A stretch of 64,000 bases of DNA from Microbispora bryophytorum (GTDB taxonomy: Bacteria; Actinomycetota; Actinomycetes; Streptosporangiales; Streptosporangiaceae), in the NCBI RefSeq assembly GCF_006874465.1, contig NZ_VIRL01000001.1:434001-498000 (forward strand), in the 5' to 3' direction. Of the stretch, positions 41,730 to 50,810 are shown piece by piece. A program made the position numbers and the translations under genes. A model generated the notes under the pieces. It was not told where the DNA came from and made no database searches. It saw nothing but the letters and a program-made list of their open reading frames with translations. Every line of letters begins with the position of its first letter. Position 1 is the stretch's first letter.

Positions 41730-43250
41730 TTAGACGGCCGTGCGCGACCACTGCTGGTTGGCGCCGGTGTTGCACGAATACTGCTTGAGGATCACGCCGT
41801 CCGCGGTCGACGCGGACGGTACGTCCACGCATTTGCCGCTGTGTCGTGCCCGGAGCTGGAAGTATCCACCGTTGGCGACCATCTGGAACTGCTGGTTGGT
41901 GCCGGTGCCGCAGGTGTACTGGATGAGCTCGGCGCCGTCGGCGGTCGAGGCGCTCGTCACGTCGAGGCACTTTCCGCTGTGGCGGCTGATTATGCGCCAG
42001 TAGCCGCTGCCGGCGTCCTGGAACTGCCACTGCTGCCATGGGTTGCCGCCGTAGGTGTACTGGTCGACGCGCGCGCCGTTGTTGGTGCTCGCCTGGAGGA
42101 CGTCCATGGCCTTGCCGCTGTGGCGCGCATTGATCCTGTAGAACGTTTCCGGCTGCGGCGAAGGGGTGGAGTCGCCGACGGTGTCGCCCCAGGCGTAGCG
42201 GATCCGGTCGGCGCCGGATTGGTTGCGGATGCTCAAGGTGAGATTGGTGCCACTGCCGCCGAGGGCGTACATCGAGTACCAGTCGTACCCGATGGTGCCC
42301 GGCTTGCCGCCGAGGGCGGGCCAGTAGGTGCCGCCCATCTGGTTGTCACGCATGACCTGGGCCACGGCGCGGAGGTAGCGCACGAAGTTGTCGGTGCTGT
42401 TCGCGTCGGCGTAGTTGAGGCCGGTGGACATCGGCGCGCCGAATTCCGTCGCGATCGCGCGGGAGGCGCAGTTGCCCAGAAGCGTCTGAATGTGGCTTCG
42501 GAAGCCGTCGTAGGTCATCGCGCTGTAGAAGAAGGCGTAGTAGTGGAAGGACAGCAGCGTCGAGTTGAAGCGGCTGTCGTTGCAGATGTCCCGGAGGTCC
42601 TGGCTGAAGCCGGTACCGCCGATGAGCACCCGGCCAGGCACCGCCGAAGTGTGAGTGCTGAGCCAGTTCGCTGCTACGTTGCGCCAGTCCGCCGATGAGT
42701 AGCCGTGCGGCTCGTTCATCGGCTCGAAGTAGACGTTGCTGTTCGAGCCGTACGTGTTGGTCACGGTGGACCACATCGAGTTCCATGCGGCGAGGTTCGT
42801 GATCCTGCCGCCGGAGGCTGCGCCGTCCTCCCAATAGGCCAGAATGACCTTGAATCCGCGGTCGGTGGCGGCGTCGATGGCGCCGCGATAGGAGTTCCAC
42901 CAGGTCGTGTTGGCCACCGTGTGAGTGTTGATGGGCAACCGGACGGTGTTGACCCCCATGGTGGAGGCCATGTGGTCGTAGAGCGCGTTGGCCTTGGCCC
43001 GTACTGTCGCGTTGCTGTCGGACTGGCTCAGGCCCTGCAGGACGAGCGTGCCGGTGCTGAAGTTGTCACCCAGCACGGCCCAGTTCATGCCTCGGAATTG
43101 GTTGGTGGCGGCATTGGCCGACGACGCGGGGACGAGGGCTGCCACTGCGGCGAGCGCGGTCACCACAAGGGCGATCAGCAACTGGCGCAACGACCGGATG
43201 CTCCGCGTTGGTCCTGATGAGTAATCATCAGACGCCATGCTCAGTGCCAT
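41730..43250 (-). CDS. Secreted GH5 family glycoside hydrolase with ricin-type lectin domain
   Basis: About 506 residues from ATG 43250 (in-frame starts at 43295, 43262 and 43238 exist). A signal peptide (RQLLIALVVTALAAVAALVP, then ASSANAA cleavage) precedes a GH5 domain: MGVNTVRLPINT, YFEPMNEPHG with the acid/base Glu and AIATEFGAP with the nucleophile Glu. The C-terminal 130 residues are a ricin-B beta-trefoil with three repeats of RHSGKxxDVxxAST...QQWQF-type sequence. The protein probably hydrolyses beta-1,4 glucan or mannan outside the cell. A LacI-type operator lies upstream and a strong palindrome downstream. Confidence 0.85.
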   Translation of the reverse strand: MALSMASDDYSSGPTRSIRSLRQLLIALVVTALAAVAALVPASSANAATNQFRGMNWAVLGDNFSTGTLVLQGLSQSDSNATVRAKANALYDHMASTMGVNTVRLPINTHTVANTTWWNSYRGAIDAATDRGFKVILAYWEDGAASGGRITNLAAWNSMWSTVTNTYGSNSNVYFEPMNEPHGYSSADWRNVAANWLSTHTSAVPGRVLIGGTGFSQDLRDICNDSRFNSTLLSFHYYAFFYSAMTYDGFRSHIQTLLGNCASRAIATEFGAPMSTGLNYADANSTDNFVRYLRAVAQVMRDNQMGGTYWPALGGKPGTIGYDWYSMYALGGSGTNLTLSIRNQSGADRIRYAWGDTVGDSTPSPQPETFYRINARHSGKAMDVLQASTNNGARVDQYTYGGNPWQQWQFQDAGSGYWRIISRHSGKCLDVTSASTADGAELIQYTCGTGTNQQFQMVANGGYFQLRARHSGKCVDVPSASTADGVILKQYSCNTGANQQWSRTAV

Positions 43251-43305
43251 GAAATGTCCCATCACGAGATCCGAATTGCTGGGTCGAACTTTCACTTGTG
43301 CACAC

Positions 43306-43319
43306 TGTTAGCGATAACA
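43306..43319 (-). promoter_or_regulatory. LacI-family operator upstream of the GH5 gene
   Basis: TGTTAGCGATAACA matches its own reverse complement at 12 of 14 bases with a central CG, the usual pattern of LacI-type sugar repressor sites in actinobacteria. It lies 56 bases before the chosen start codon, which suggests induction by an oligosaccharide. Confidence 0.6.
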
Positions 43320-43850
43320 ACACCCACGGAGGCCACACGTTAGAGAGGGGGCGGTAGCGCGTCAACAGAAAGGGAGACGACGTGCTCGAACCGCTGGTCC
43401 GTCACGGACACCGCTGTAAATTTCAGACAGACTTCCTGTCGTCCCGACGGCGCCCCGACGGTGCCGATGAAACTCCACCACGCCTCGGCCACACGTTCCG
43501 CTCTCCGATCGCGGCCCGGTCGGTGCGGGGTACGAACAGGATCGCCTGCCGCCCGGGGGCGCTGCGGCCTACCAGGCCGAGGGCCGTCCCTGCTGGACAC
43601 CGCGGAGGGACGCTGATCCTGAAGGTGTAAGTGTCGCCGTCGCGCCTGCCGTGCGGCTGTACGATCAAGCCGGTTCCGAAGATCGGAACCGGCCTTCTGC
43701 ATTCCCGAGTGCCGACCTGGTGGCTATGCCGGTTGACGACTCGTATCGAATTCGCAGCGAACGCCATCGAGACTGGTATGCCTGCCGTCCGTTTGCTTGG
43801 CTGGTGGCATGGTTCTTCAGCGTCGGCCCGGGTCCTCTGGGCGAACTTTG
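43320..43850. other. Unassigned intergenic stretch with one hairpin
   Basis: No gene can be supported here. Overlapping frames exist on both strands but none has recognisable motifs or a ribosome site. It holds the hairpin at 43669-43693. A frame at 43851-43979 just beyond could encode a small single-pass membrane peptide (SLLIGVVLSAGVLWILTLIR), but it is not convincing. Confidence 0.35.
43669..43693. terminator. Perfect 11-bp hairpin with AGA loop
   Basis: GCCGGTTCCGA pairs fully with TCGGAACCGGC around a three-base loop, followed by CTTCTGCATT. It looks like an intrinsic terminator, but no clear gene precedes it on either strand. Confidence 0.5.
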
Positions 43851-43984
43851 GTGACGCTGGTCGTGGTGTCACTTCTGATTGGCGTCGTACTCAGCGCGGG
43901 TGTGTTGTGGATACTCACGCTGATACGGGATTCGTTGCTGGGGATGATCCCGATGCTGCCCTTCGATCCGCACTGGTAGACCGC

Positions 43985-44238
43985 CCGGCCCTGTCATCGA
44001 CAGGCCCGAACGGGTCACCTCCGGCACCATCCACGCCGACGGCCAGTGCCTTTCTCACATGCGGCGCGGCGAACGGCGGGTGCCCGCGGACGAGCGCCAC
44101 CTGCGCCAGGCCCGCAAGAAGATCGGCATGGTGTTTCAGCAGATCAACCTGCTCCCGAACATGAACGTCCTGCGCAACATCACCGACGGCGGATTCGGAC
44201 GCGGGCCCATGCGATCAGCGCGATTTTCACCACGATGA
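43985..44238 (+). pseudogene. ABC transporter ATP-binding protein fragment (EhuA/amino-acid type)
   Basis: One frame reads TSGTIHADGQCLSH, then ERHLRQARKKIGMVFQQINL and LLPNMNVLRNIT, the stretch between Walker A and the Q-loop of a polar amino-acid or ectoine-type importer ATPase. The Walker A region before it and the signature/Walker B region after it are missing. A stop ends it at 44238, where unrelated sequence begins. Confidence 0.65.
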
Positions 44239-44278
44239 GCACGATGACGACGTCGCCGGCGGCGGCGGTCCAGCATGA

Positions 44279-44758
44279 TTCCGCTACGACCGTGCCGGCC
44301 ACGCCGACGTCGGGCGCGCGACGCTGTACAAGTACTTTCCCGACGCCCAGGCCGTCCTCACCGCATGGCACGAACGCCAGATCAACGCACATCTCGACCG
44401 GCTCACCGCGGTGGCCGAGCCGGCTGAGCCGGCCGTCGTACGCCTGCGGGCCGCGTTGCGGACCTTCGCGGAGATCCAGTACGACTCGGCGCGCCACCAT
44501 GGCGGTGAGCTCGCCGCACTACTGCACAGCGGTGAGCACGTCGACAGGGCGCGGCAGCGGCTACGGGAGTTCGTGGAGAACCTGATCGCCGAGGCCGCAC
44601 AGGACGGGGATCTCCGTGACGATGTGGCGGCCGGGGAACTGGCCGGCTACTGCCTGCACGCCCTCACCGCGGCCGGCACGGTCGACAGCCATGACGCGGT
44701 CCACCGCCTGGTCGCCGTCACCCTGGCCGGGCTGGGCACGCCGGCTCCTCCGCCGTGA
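44279..44758 (+). pseudogene. TetR-family regulator, N-terminally truncated
   Basis: After a stop at 44276 the frame reads ADVGRATLYKYFPDAQAVLTAW, the recognition helix and end of a TetR HTH, then a complete-looking ligand-binding domain ending at 44758. The first two HTH helices are missing and no start codon with ribosome site precedes it. A shorter product from an internal start would not bind DNA. It sits directly after the ABC fragment, which suggests a deletion joined two genes. Confidence 0.65.
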
Positions 44759-44845
44759 TCCCTTGTCCGTTCGGCTGCCGATCGAATTCGTGATCAGGAA
44801 TCGCTAGAGTGAGCGTCCCCCCGCTTGATCTCCTGGACGTGACGC

Positions 44846-46168
44846 GTGCGCCGTTATCGGTCGATCCTTCCCGCCGTGCTCGTGACCGGTGGATATACGG
44901 CGGCGCTCATGGTCGCCGTCGTGCTCGCGCTGACCGGCCGCGACGTCGGTTTCCTGTGGCGGCTGTCGCTGTTCGTCGAAGCGGACGAGGACGCCGTGGC
45001 CACGTGGCCCACCGTGCTCATCCTCGTCTTCGCGGGCGGGCTGTGGGCCTGGGCCCTGTGGCAGAGCCTGCGGGGCCTGCCGTACGGGAAGACGCTCCCG
45101 GCCGACCCCGAGACGCGCCCGCTGCGACGGGCTCTGTATGCGGCAGTGGCGTTCTGGGCGTTCTACGCGGTCATGCCGACCTGGCCGTGGTGGGCCGTGC
45201 TGCTCGACGTGCTCGTGACGTCGGTGGTCGTCATACTGTTCCACCCGGTGCTGCGCCGCAACGTACGTCACGCCGGCCTCGCCCTGGGCGCCGGCCTGCT
45301 GGCCCAGGGGAGCGTGGCGGCGACCGAGGTGTTCGACGTGCTCGACTGGCGCGCGGCGGAGCGCGCGGCGGCGCTCGGCGGGTTCGCCGCCGTCGGGACT
45401 CTGGTGTGGTCCGTGCTGGTGCTCGTGGCGCAGTGGCGGGACGGCCGTTGGGGGCGGGCGACCGTGTGGTACGGCGTCGCCTCACTGGTGGCTCCGGACG
45501 CGCTCCTCCTCGGGCGCATACCGCTGAGCGGGACCGGCGACCTCTACAACGTGTATGACGAGGCCACCTCGGCCGCCTCCGCCCTCTTCGTGATCTGGCT
45601 GGCCCGGTCCGCCCACGAGCTCGGGGGCGCGCCCAGCGGGCTCGCGCCGTACGTCCCGCCGGCCGACCGCAGAGCCACGCTCATGGTGGTGGCCCGCCTC
45701 ACCGCGTGCCTGGTTCTGCTCCTTCCGCCGCTGGCCAACAAGCATCCGGCGTGGATCAGCCCGCACGTGTCTATCGAAAGACTGCCTCCCGTCGTGGGTG
45801 ACGTGGTGGGCGCCGTATCCCCGGCGTTCTGGCACGCTTCGGAGCTGTTCGTCGGCGTCGGCGGCCTGTCCGTACTGGTGCTTGTCGCTCTGCATCGGCG
45901 GGCCGTGTTCTGGGCGGCGATGAGCGGCCTGTTCCTCACCGCGCTCGGCGGGCTCGCCGCCGTGACCCTGGTCGACCGGCGTGGGCCCGATCTCCCCGGC
46001 GGCTGGGTTCTCTCCCGGCCGGATGACGTCGATCTGTACGGCGTGATTGCGACCTTCTCGAGGCCGACCGTCTCACCGTTGTGGTTCACCGCAGCCTGCC
46101 TGGTCTCGGCCGCCCTGCTCTGGTCTCAGAGGCACCGGCGCCTGGCGACACCCTGCAACCGGATGTAA
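44846..46168 (+). CDS. Polytopic membrane protein, unknown function
   Basis: 440 residues with GTG start. About ten hydrophobic segments are visible, including AVLVTGGYTAALMVAVVLAL, TVLILVFAGGLWAWALW, WWAVLLDVLVTSVVVILF and FLTALGGLAAVTLV. There is no transporter signature, so it could be an actinobacterial integral membrane protein of unassigned family. It stands alone between the TetR remnant and a convergent gene. Confidence 0.7.
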   Translation: MRRYRSILPAVLVTGGYTAALMVAVVLALTGRDVGFLWRLSLFVEADEDAVATWPTVLILVFAGGLWAWALWQSLRGLPYGKTLPADPETRPLRRALYAAVAFWAFYAVMPTWPWWAVLLDVLVTSVVVILFHPVLRRNVRHAGLALGAGLLAQGSVAATEVFDVLDWRAAERAAALGGFAAVGTLVWSVLVLVAQWRDGRWGRATVWYGVASLVAPDALLLGRIPLSGTGDLYNVYDEATSAASALFVIWLARSAHELGGAPSGLAPYVPPADRRATLMVVARLTACLVLLLPPLANKHPAWISPHVSIERLPPVVGDVVGAVSPAFWHASELFVGVGGLSVLVLVALHRRAVFWAAMSGLFLTALGGLAAVTLVDRRGPDLPGGWVLSRPDDVDLYGVIATFSRPTVSPLWFTAACLVSAALLWSQRHRRLATPCNRM

Positions 46169-46273
46169 CCCGGCTTCATGCCCGCGCCGGCGCGTCCCCG
46201 CTGTCGGGGCAGGCCGGGGGACGGGCTGGGGGGCGAGCCGGGGACGGAACAACCTGTCTCGTCTCCGGCCCGC

Positions 46274-46341
46274 CCGTGATCAGGCAAGCCCCGTGATCAG
46301 GTAAGCCTTATGATCAGGCAAGCACCGTGGTCACGTAAGCA
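46274..46341. repeat. Four tandem 17-bp repeats
   Basis: Units start at 46274, 46291, 46308 and 46325 with consensus CCGTGATCAGGCAAGCC. The third and fourth diverge by several bases. They span the intergenic region and the last codons of the convergent minus-strand gene. Confidence 0.75.
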
Positions 46342-47197
46342 ACGGGTGCCAGCCGTCCCGGTAGCGGACACCCCCGCGACGGAGCCGGACCTCGTCGTGC
46401 CAGGTTCCTGGCACCGGTTCGACGCGGACCATCTCGGGCCGATCCACGACGACGCACACATCCTCGCCGGGCCACCACCAGCCGCAGGAGCGCACCAGTG
46501 CGGCCCAGTGGCCGAGGTGCTCGACTTCGTCCGGCCCGTAGGAGGCCAGTCCGAGCCGGTGCAAAGCGTCGTAGTAGGCGACCCATGCCGCGTCCTGCTG
46601 CCCGTACCAGCACGCCGACAGGGGCCTGCCGCCGGACAGCGCGTTGCGGACGGGCACGCGATATCCGTGCGCGAGGCTCCGGTGCAGTGCGGTGCGGATG
46701 CCCTGGTGCAGCACCACACCCAGTGGAACGCCGGCGTCGAGTGCCTTCAGCGGGGGCAGTTCGGGCCAGGGCTCGCCCCGCTTACCCTTCCGCGTCGGGG
46801 ACAGCTCAGGGTCGGTGTGGGAGACACCGGCGCTGAGTGCGCCGCGCAACTGGGACTCGAGCATGGCCAGATCACTGGCCAGTGATGGTGTCCCCCGTGG
46901 ATGAGGATCCCGGATCCACCCGTAGAGCTGGTCGAGAGTGGGCAGACCGGTGACAAGCGGGATCGCCTTGGCCGGTGAGTCGACCCATTCGAACCGGGGT
47001 TTCGGGCGAGAGATCCTCGCGTAGATCACGGTGAGGCTGTGTTCGGCAGTCCGCCGGGCGGCGGGCTGTGTGGACAGACCGTGGTCCAGCCACTCCTGCC
47101 GGATCTTGACTGCTTCCTGCCACCGGTCGCGAGCGCTCTTGCTCCGGACGTCGGCCACAGGTTCGGCGGCGGCATAGCGCCGCGTGAGCGCGGTCAC
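46331..47197 (-). CDS. DUF6745 family protein
   Basis: About 288 residues from GTG 47197, chosen because family similarity begins around RDRWQEAVKIRQEWLDHGLS. The frame stays open upstream but with low-complexity Arg/Pro sequence. Family features: FEWVDSPAKAIPLVTG, then ACWYGQQDAAWVAYYDALHR and the C-terminal RSCGWWWPGEDVCVVVDRP. Members are common in actinomycetes and their function is unknown. Its 3' end runs into a 17-bp tandem repeat. Confidence 0.7.
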   Translation of the reverse strand: MTALTRRYAAAEPVADVRSKSARDRWQEAVKIRQEWLDHGLSTQPAARRTAEHSLTVIYARISRPKPRFEWVDSPAKAIPLVTGLPTLDQLYGWIRDPHPRGTPSLASDLAMLESQLRGALSAGVSHTDPELSPTRKGKRGEPWPELPPLKALDAGVPLGVVLHQGIRTALHRSLAHGYRVPVRNALSGGRPLSACWYGQQDAAWVAYYDALHRLGLASYGPDEVEHLGHWAALVRSCGWWWPGEDVCVVVDRPEMVRVEPVPGTWHDEVRLRRGGVRYRDGWHPLLT

Positions 47198-47466
47198 CGC
47201 GCGTGGGCGTCGCCGCCCTTTCGGTTGGAGATCATGCCTCGATAATGGCCTGTGCTCCGCGGTGCGCGCAACCGCTCGATTGGTCCCCGCCCCAACCGCC
47301 GCTCGCATCCGCAGTGGATGGGCCGGTCGCGCCGAGGCGGGCACGCACGTCGCGCCGACCGGCCATCGCGACCCGGGCTTCCTCACGACGTGCTGCGCTG
47401 CGGCGGCATGCCAGTGGGCGACGAGCGTGCCTTGCAGCGTGGGTTCGAAGGTGACAGCATGCGCCG

Positions 47467-47805
47467 ATGTATCCGATGAAGCTGATCGGCTCGACCCCGG
47501 GACAGTACGCGCTGGTGCTGAACGCGGGAACCACGCAGGTGGACGACGTGATAGAAGAACTCGGTCACGAGCCGAACGGATATTTCTGGGAAGGCGTCGC
47601 ACAGGTGCTCGTCCGCACCGAGGCCCCTGCCCTGGAAGGCCGGTTCGCATACGACCCTGAAGGCGGCATGTTCTGCGCGTACGGCGGGGACCGTGGCGCG
47701 CTGGAGGACCTGGGCGCCCGGATGGCGGCCGTCGCCGCAGACGCCGACCGCATGCGGCGGCTCATTACGGCCGCCGAGGCGGACGGGTTCGAGTTCGACG
47801 ACTGA
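47467..47805 (+). CDS. Imm51-like immunity protein
   Basis: 112 residues. NGYFWEGVAQVLV and EGGMFCAYGGDRGALEDLG fit the Imm51 family of predicted immunity proteins that protect against polymorphic toxins. No toxin gene is next to it, so it may be an orphan immunity gene guarding against toxins of neighbouring strains. The ribosome site is weak. Confidence 0.65.
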   Translation: MYPMKLIGSTPGQYALVLNAGTTQVDDVIEELGHEPNGYFWEGVAQVLVRTEAPALEGRFAYDPEGGMFCAYGGDRGALEDLGARMAAVAADADRMRRLITAAEADGFEFDD

Positions 47806-47879
47806 TCGCCTGCCGCTGAGCAGTAGACGGCAAGCCCGCCGGTCATCGGGCAACAGTGACGGTCAGCAAGGGAGCATCG

Positions 47880-48956
47880 GTGACAGGTATTTGGCATGAC
47901 GAAGGAAAAGGGCTCGTACCTCTCCCGGCCCAGCGTTACGCGGACGAGCAGGCGCTACACAGCAGCATCGAACGCGCTCCAGCGATGTTGCCGCTTCCCG
48001 GTCAGCCAAGACTGGTGATTCTGGGCCGGGAGGTGCAGCTCGGCAATGGCTATGCCGATCTCGTGGCCGTGGACGCGGACAGTGGGCGACCAGTGGTCAT
48101 CGAAGTGAAACTGGCCGCCAATTCGGATCGGAGAACCGTCTTCGCACAGGTTCTCGGATACGCGTCCTATATTTTCCGGCTGTCGGCGACCGCGTTCGAA
48201 GAGCTCATGCAGCCTTATGTGACCAAGCGTGGACACGCGACTGTCGCCGCCTTGGTGGCTGCCGAGGTCGGTGACGGGTCGTTCGACATCGATTCCTTTC
48301 GCAACGGCATGGCTGAGGAATTCGAAAAAGGGAATGCGCGCTGCGTTGTGGTCTTCGATGCCGCGCCGACCGACCTGATCGAGCTCGCAGGGTATCTGCA
48401 GACCGTCACCAACGATCGTCTGGACATCGATCTGGTGACGGTGACAGCCTACGACGTGGGTGGTAGCCAGGTGCTCGTCCCGCAACTGGTCGAACCGGAG
48501 CGCGCTTTGGCGGCCTCGATTTCGCCGTCGAGGATGCAGCGGGAAGCCAAGCCGACTTCGGGATCGGCTTCCTTCCGCGACAGCATCGACAGCGCCGATC
48601 CCTCCCATCGTGAGCTGCTCCGCCGGCTGTGCGACTGGGCGGAGCAATTGCAGTCGGACCGTTTGACCACCCTCTTCACCACCGTGGGCAAGGGCCGCTG
48701 GATCCTCAATCCGCGTCTTCCCGGCCAGAGCCGTGGAATGTTCACGATCTGGAATGACGGAGGCGCCTATGTGAGCCCGCAGCGCACCGTCATCCAAGCC
48801 GAGGCGCCGAACGCACTAGCCCGCCTGGACGAACGGCTTCCTGGCCAGATCGGTCAGAACAACTACCTGAAGTGCGACATCAACGACGAGGTGCTCGCGC
48901 TTCTGAGAAGTGCCTACGAGGAATCAGCTAATCGCAGAACTTCCGCAGAAGAGTAG
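47880..48956 (+). CDS. PD-(D/E)XK nuclease-like protein (NucS/DUF91-like core)
   Basis: About 358 residues from GTG 47880, which has AAGGGAG five bases upstream. A longer GTG 47856 lacks one. Residues 50-80 (LGREVQLGNGYADLVAVDA, then PVVIEVKLA) give the Asp and ExK of the RecB/NucS-like nuclease fold. A helical middle and a C-terminal domain (MFTIWNDGGAYVSP) follow. It may act on DNA in repair or defence. The substrate is unknown. It stands outside the island, on the chromosomal side. Confidence 0.7.
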   Translation: MTGIWHDEGKGLVPLPAQRYADEQALHSSIERAPAMLPLPGQPRLVILGREVQLGNGYADLVAVDADSGRPVVIEVKLAANSDRRTVFAQVLGYASYIFRLSATAFEELMQPYVTKRGHATVAALVAAEVGDGSFDIDSFRNGMAEEFEKGNARCVVVFDAAPTDLIELAGYLQTVTNDRLDIDLVTVTAYDVGGSQVLVPQLVEPERALAASISPSRMQREAKPTSGSASFRDSIDSADPSHRELLRRLCDWAEQLQSDRLTTLFTTVGKGRWILNPRLPGQSRGMFTIWNDGGAYVSPQRTVIQAEAPNALARLDERLPGQIGQNNYLKCDINDEVLALLRSAYEESANRRTSAEE

Positions 48957-49083
48957 AGGCCTGCCCAATGCCGCGTTGACGCCGACATGGGTTGCGCCAC
49001 GGGCGGGGTGTCTCCGCGGCCCGGGCGAGGGCGCACCCGGAGTGTCGATCCACATGGGCTCGACGCCGCCGTGTCGGGCGCGG

Positions 49084-49683
49084 TTACAGGGCGTCGGGGC
49101 GCCAGCCGGTGGCATCCCGCTCGGTGATCTCGCGCAGGACCCGGGCGGGGTTGCCGGCGGCGATGACGCGTGCGGGGACGTCTCGGGTCACGACGGCCCC
49201 GGAGCCGACGATCGCGCCGTCGCCGATGGTCACGCCGGGGTTGATGGTGACCCCGCCCCCGATCCACACGCTGTCGCCGATGGTCACGGGCCTGGCGTAA
49301 CAGGCCCCCGCGACGCGCTCGTCGGGATCGATGGCGTGGTTGGAGGTGTAGATGCTCACGCGCGGCCCGAGCAGGACGTTGTCGCCGATCGTGATGCGTG
49401 CGCCGTCGAGCATGACGGCGTCGAAGTTGGCGTAGAAGCCGGCGCCGAGGCTGATGTTGTAGCCGAACTCGCACCGGAAGGTGGGCTCAAAGTGCGCGCC
49501 GGGGCCCACGTGGTGGAGCAGGTCACGGAGGAGGGCCTCGCGCTGGGCCTGGGGAGCTCCGAAGCTGTCGTTGTAGGCGTTGGTGAGCAGCACGGCACGC
49601 TGCCGGGCGGCGACCAGTTCGCCGGTCAGGTCGTTGTACATCCGCCCGGTGAGGATGTGGGCGCGCTGTGCCTCAAGGCTCAC
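49084..49683 (-). CDS. Maltose/galactoside O-acetyltransferase (LbH fold)
   Basis: 200 residues with GTG 49683 and GGAG seven bases upstream. A helical Mac domain (ILTGRMYNDLTGELVAARQR) precedes left-handed beta-helix hexapeptide repeats (ISLGAGFYANFDAVMLDGAR, IGDSVWIGGGVTINPGVTIG, IGDGAIVGSGAVVTRDV). The catalytic His is in SNHAIDPDER. These enzymes transfer acetyl from acetyl-CoA to sugars such as maltose or galactosides. Length agrees with the family. Confidence 0.85.
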   Translation of the reverse strand: MSLEAQRAHILTGRMYNDLTGELVAARQRAVLLTNAYNDSFGAPQAQREALLRDLLHHVGPGAHFEPTFRCEFGYNISLGAGFYANFDAVMLDGARITIGDNVLLGPRVSIYTSNHAIDPDERVAGACYARPVTIGDSVWIGGGVTINPGVTIGDGAIVGSGAVVTRDVPARVIAAGNPARVLREITERDATGWRPDAL

Positions 49684-49871
49684 GGTCGTCTCCTGCGTTC
49701 GGTCTTCGTCGGCTGCGCGGTCGCCTTCGAGCCGGGCCGCGCAGGCGCCGATTCGGGCACTCGTCGAGGACCAAGTGTCGCGGAACCGGCGACCGCCGCT
49801 GACGGGACCTCTCCTGCGGAGAGCGTGGTCCGCAGCGTTCGCGCGAGCGCCGGCGGCGATCTCCTCCTGGG

Positions 49872-49912
49872 CCGTCACCCCGTCACCCCGTCACCCCGTC
49901 ACTCCGTCACCC
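49872..49912. repeat. Short tandem repeat, 8-bp unit GTCACCCC
   Basis: About five head-to-tail copies (the fourth is GTCACTCC) lie between the acetyltransferase and the methyltransferase genes. There are no spacers, so it is not a CRISPR array. Confidence 0.8.
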
Positions 49913-49926
49913 GCGTCATCGGTCGC

Positions 49927-50523
49927 TCATCTCCGTGCCAGCGCCAGGTAGCGCTCCTCGGTGTCGTCGTAGTCGAGCAGGGTCCAGCCGGCGGCATCCA
50001 GCAGGGGACGGAGATTGTGCTCGGCCCGTATGTCGGCGGGGGTCAGGGTGCGGCCACGCCGCGCCGCGAGCACCGCGCGGCCCACGGGGTGGAACAACGC
50101 CAGCATCCCGCCGGGGCGGGTCACCCGGGCCAGCTCGGACAGCACGGCCGCCGGCAGGAGAACGTGGGAGATCAGCCCGGAGGCCAGCACGCCCTCGGCC
50201 ACGCCGTCGCGGAGTGGAAGCCGCCCGACGTCGGCGATCACCAGCCGGCCGAACTCACCCCGTCCCCGCTCGCGACCGGACCGGATCATCTCCGGGGTGA
50301 CGTCCACGCCCACCACGTGCCCGGCGGCCCCGACCGCGTCCCGCAGCAGGGGGAACGCACGGCCGGTTCCACATCCGGCGTCGAGGACCAGCCCCCCGGC
50401 GGGCAGGGCCATCTCGGCGATCGCGGCGGCGAAGGCCGGGCCGTCGTCGGGATACTTCTCCTCCCAGGTGGCCGCCCTCGCGGCGAAGAACTCCCTGGTC
50501 TCCTCAAGGGATCGATCGTTCAT
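49927..50523 (-). CDS. Class I SAM-dependent methyltransferase
   Basis: 198 residues. Motif I is LVLDAGCGTGRAFPLL, followed by GVDVTPEMIRSGRERG and the post-I/II strand DVGRLPLRDGVAEGVLASG. The substrate cannot be deduced. The first residues (SLEETREFFAARAATWEEKY) are typical of small-molecule methyltransferases of the UbiE/COQ5 type. The ATG is at 50523. The 287 bases before the next gene show nothing notable. Confidence 0.8.
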   Translation of the reverse strand: MNDRSLEETREFFAARAATWEEKYPDDGPAFAAAIAEMALPAGGLVLDAGCGTGRAFPLLRDAVGAAGHVVGVDVTPEMIRSGRERGRGEFGRLVIADVGRLPLRDGVAEGVLASGLISHVLLPAAVLSELARVTRPGGMLALFHPVGRAVLAARRGRTLTPADIRAEHNLRPLLDAAGWTLLDYDDTEERYLALARR

Positions 50524-50810
50524 GGTCTGCGGCTCCTCAGCGGAAGGAGGTGGATGAACGATTCGACCACGGTCCGGGCCTCGTCACGAAGCCGGGCGAC
50601 CGCCCCAGAGGGGCTCGGACAGGGCGCTGCCCGCACTGCCGGGGATGACGATCCGGGCTCCATACGCCGGCAGGGACCGCCGGGCGAGGTCCGAGCGCCA
50701 GGTGGGGATCGGCCCCGCCTACGCCGGTAGATCGACAACTGCGCCTGCTCCCGGTGCGGCCGTCGGGGATCATAGGACGTGGCTGCTCCCGGGACAGGAA
50801 GGCGGGCGTG

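Noticed and set aside
47198-47650. Longer N-terminus for the DUF6745 protein
   Set aside because: The upstream 150 codons are Arg/Pro-rich without family similarity and reach into the Imm51-like gene on the other strand.
49872-49912. CRISPR array
   Set aside because: The 8-bp units are contiguous without spacers and no cas gene is present in the window.
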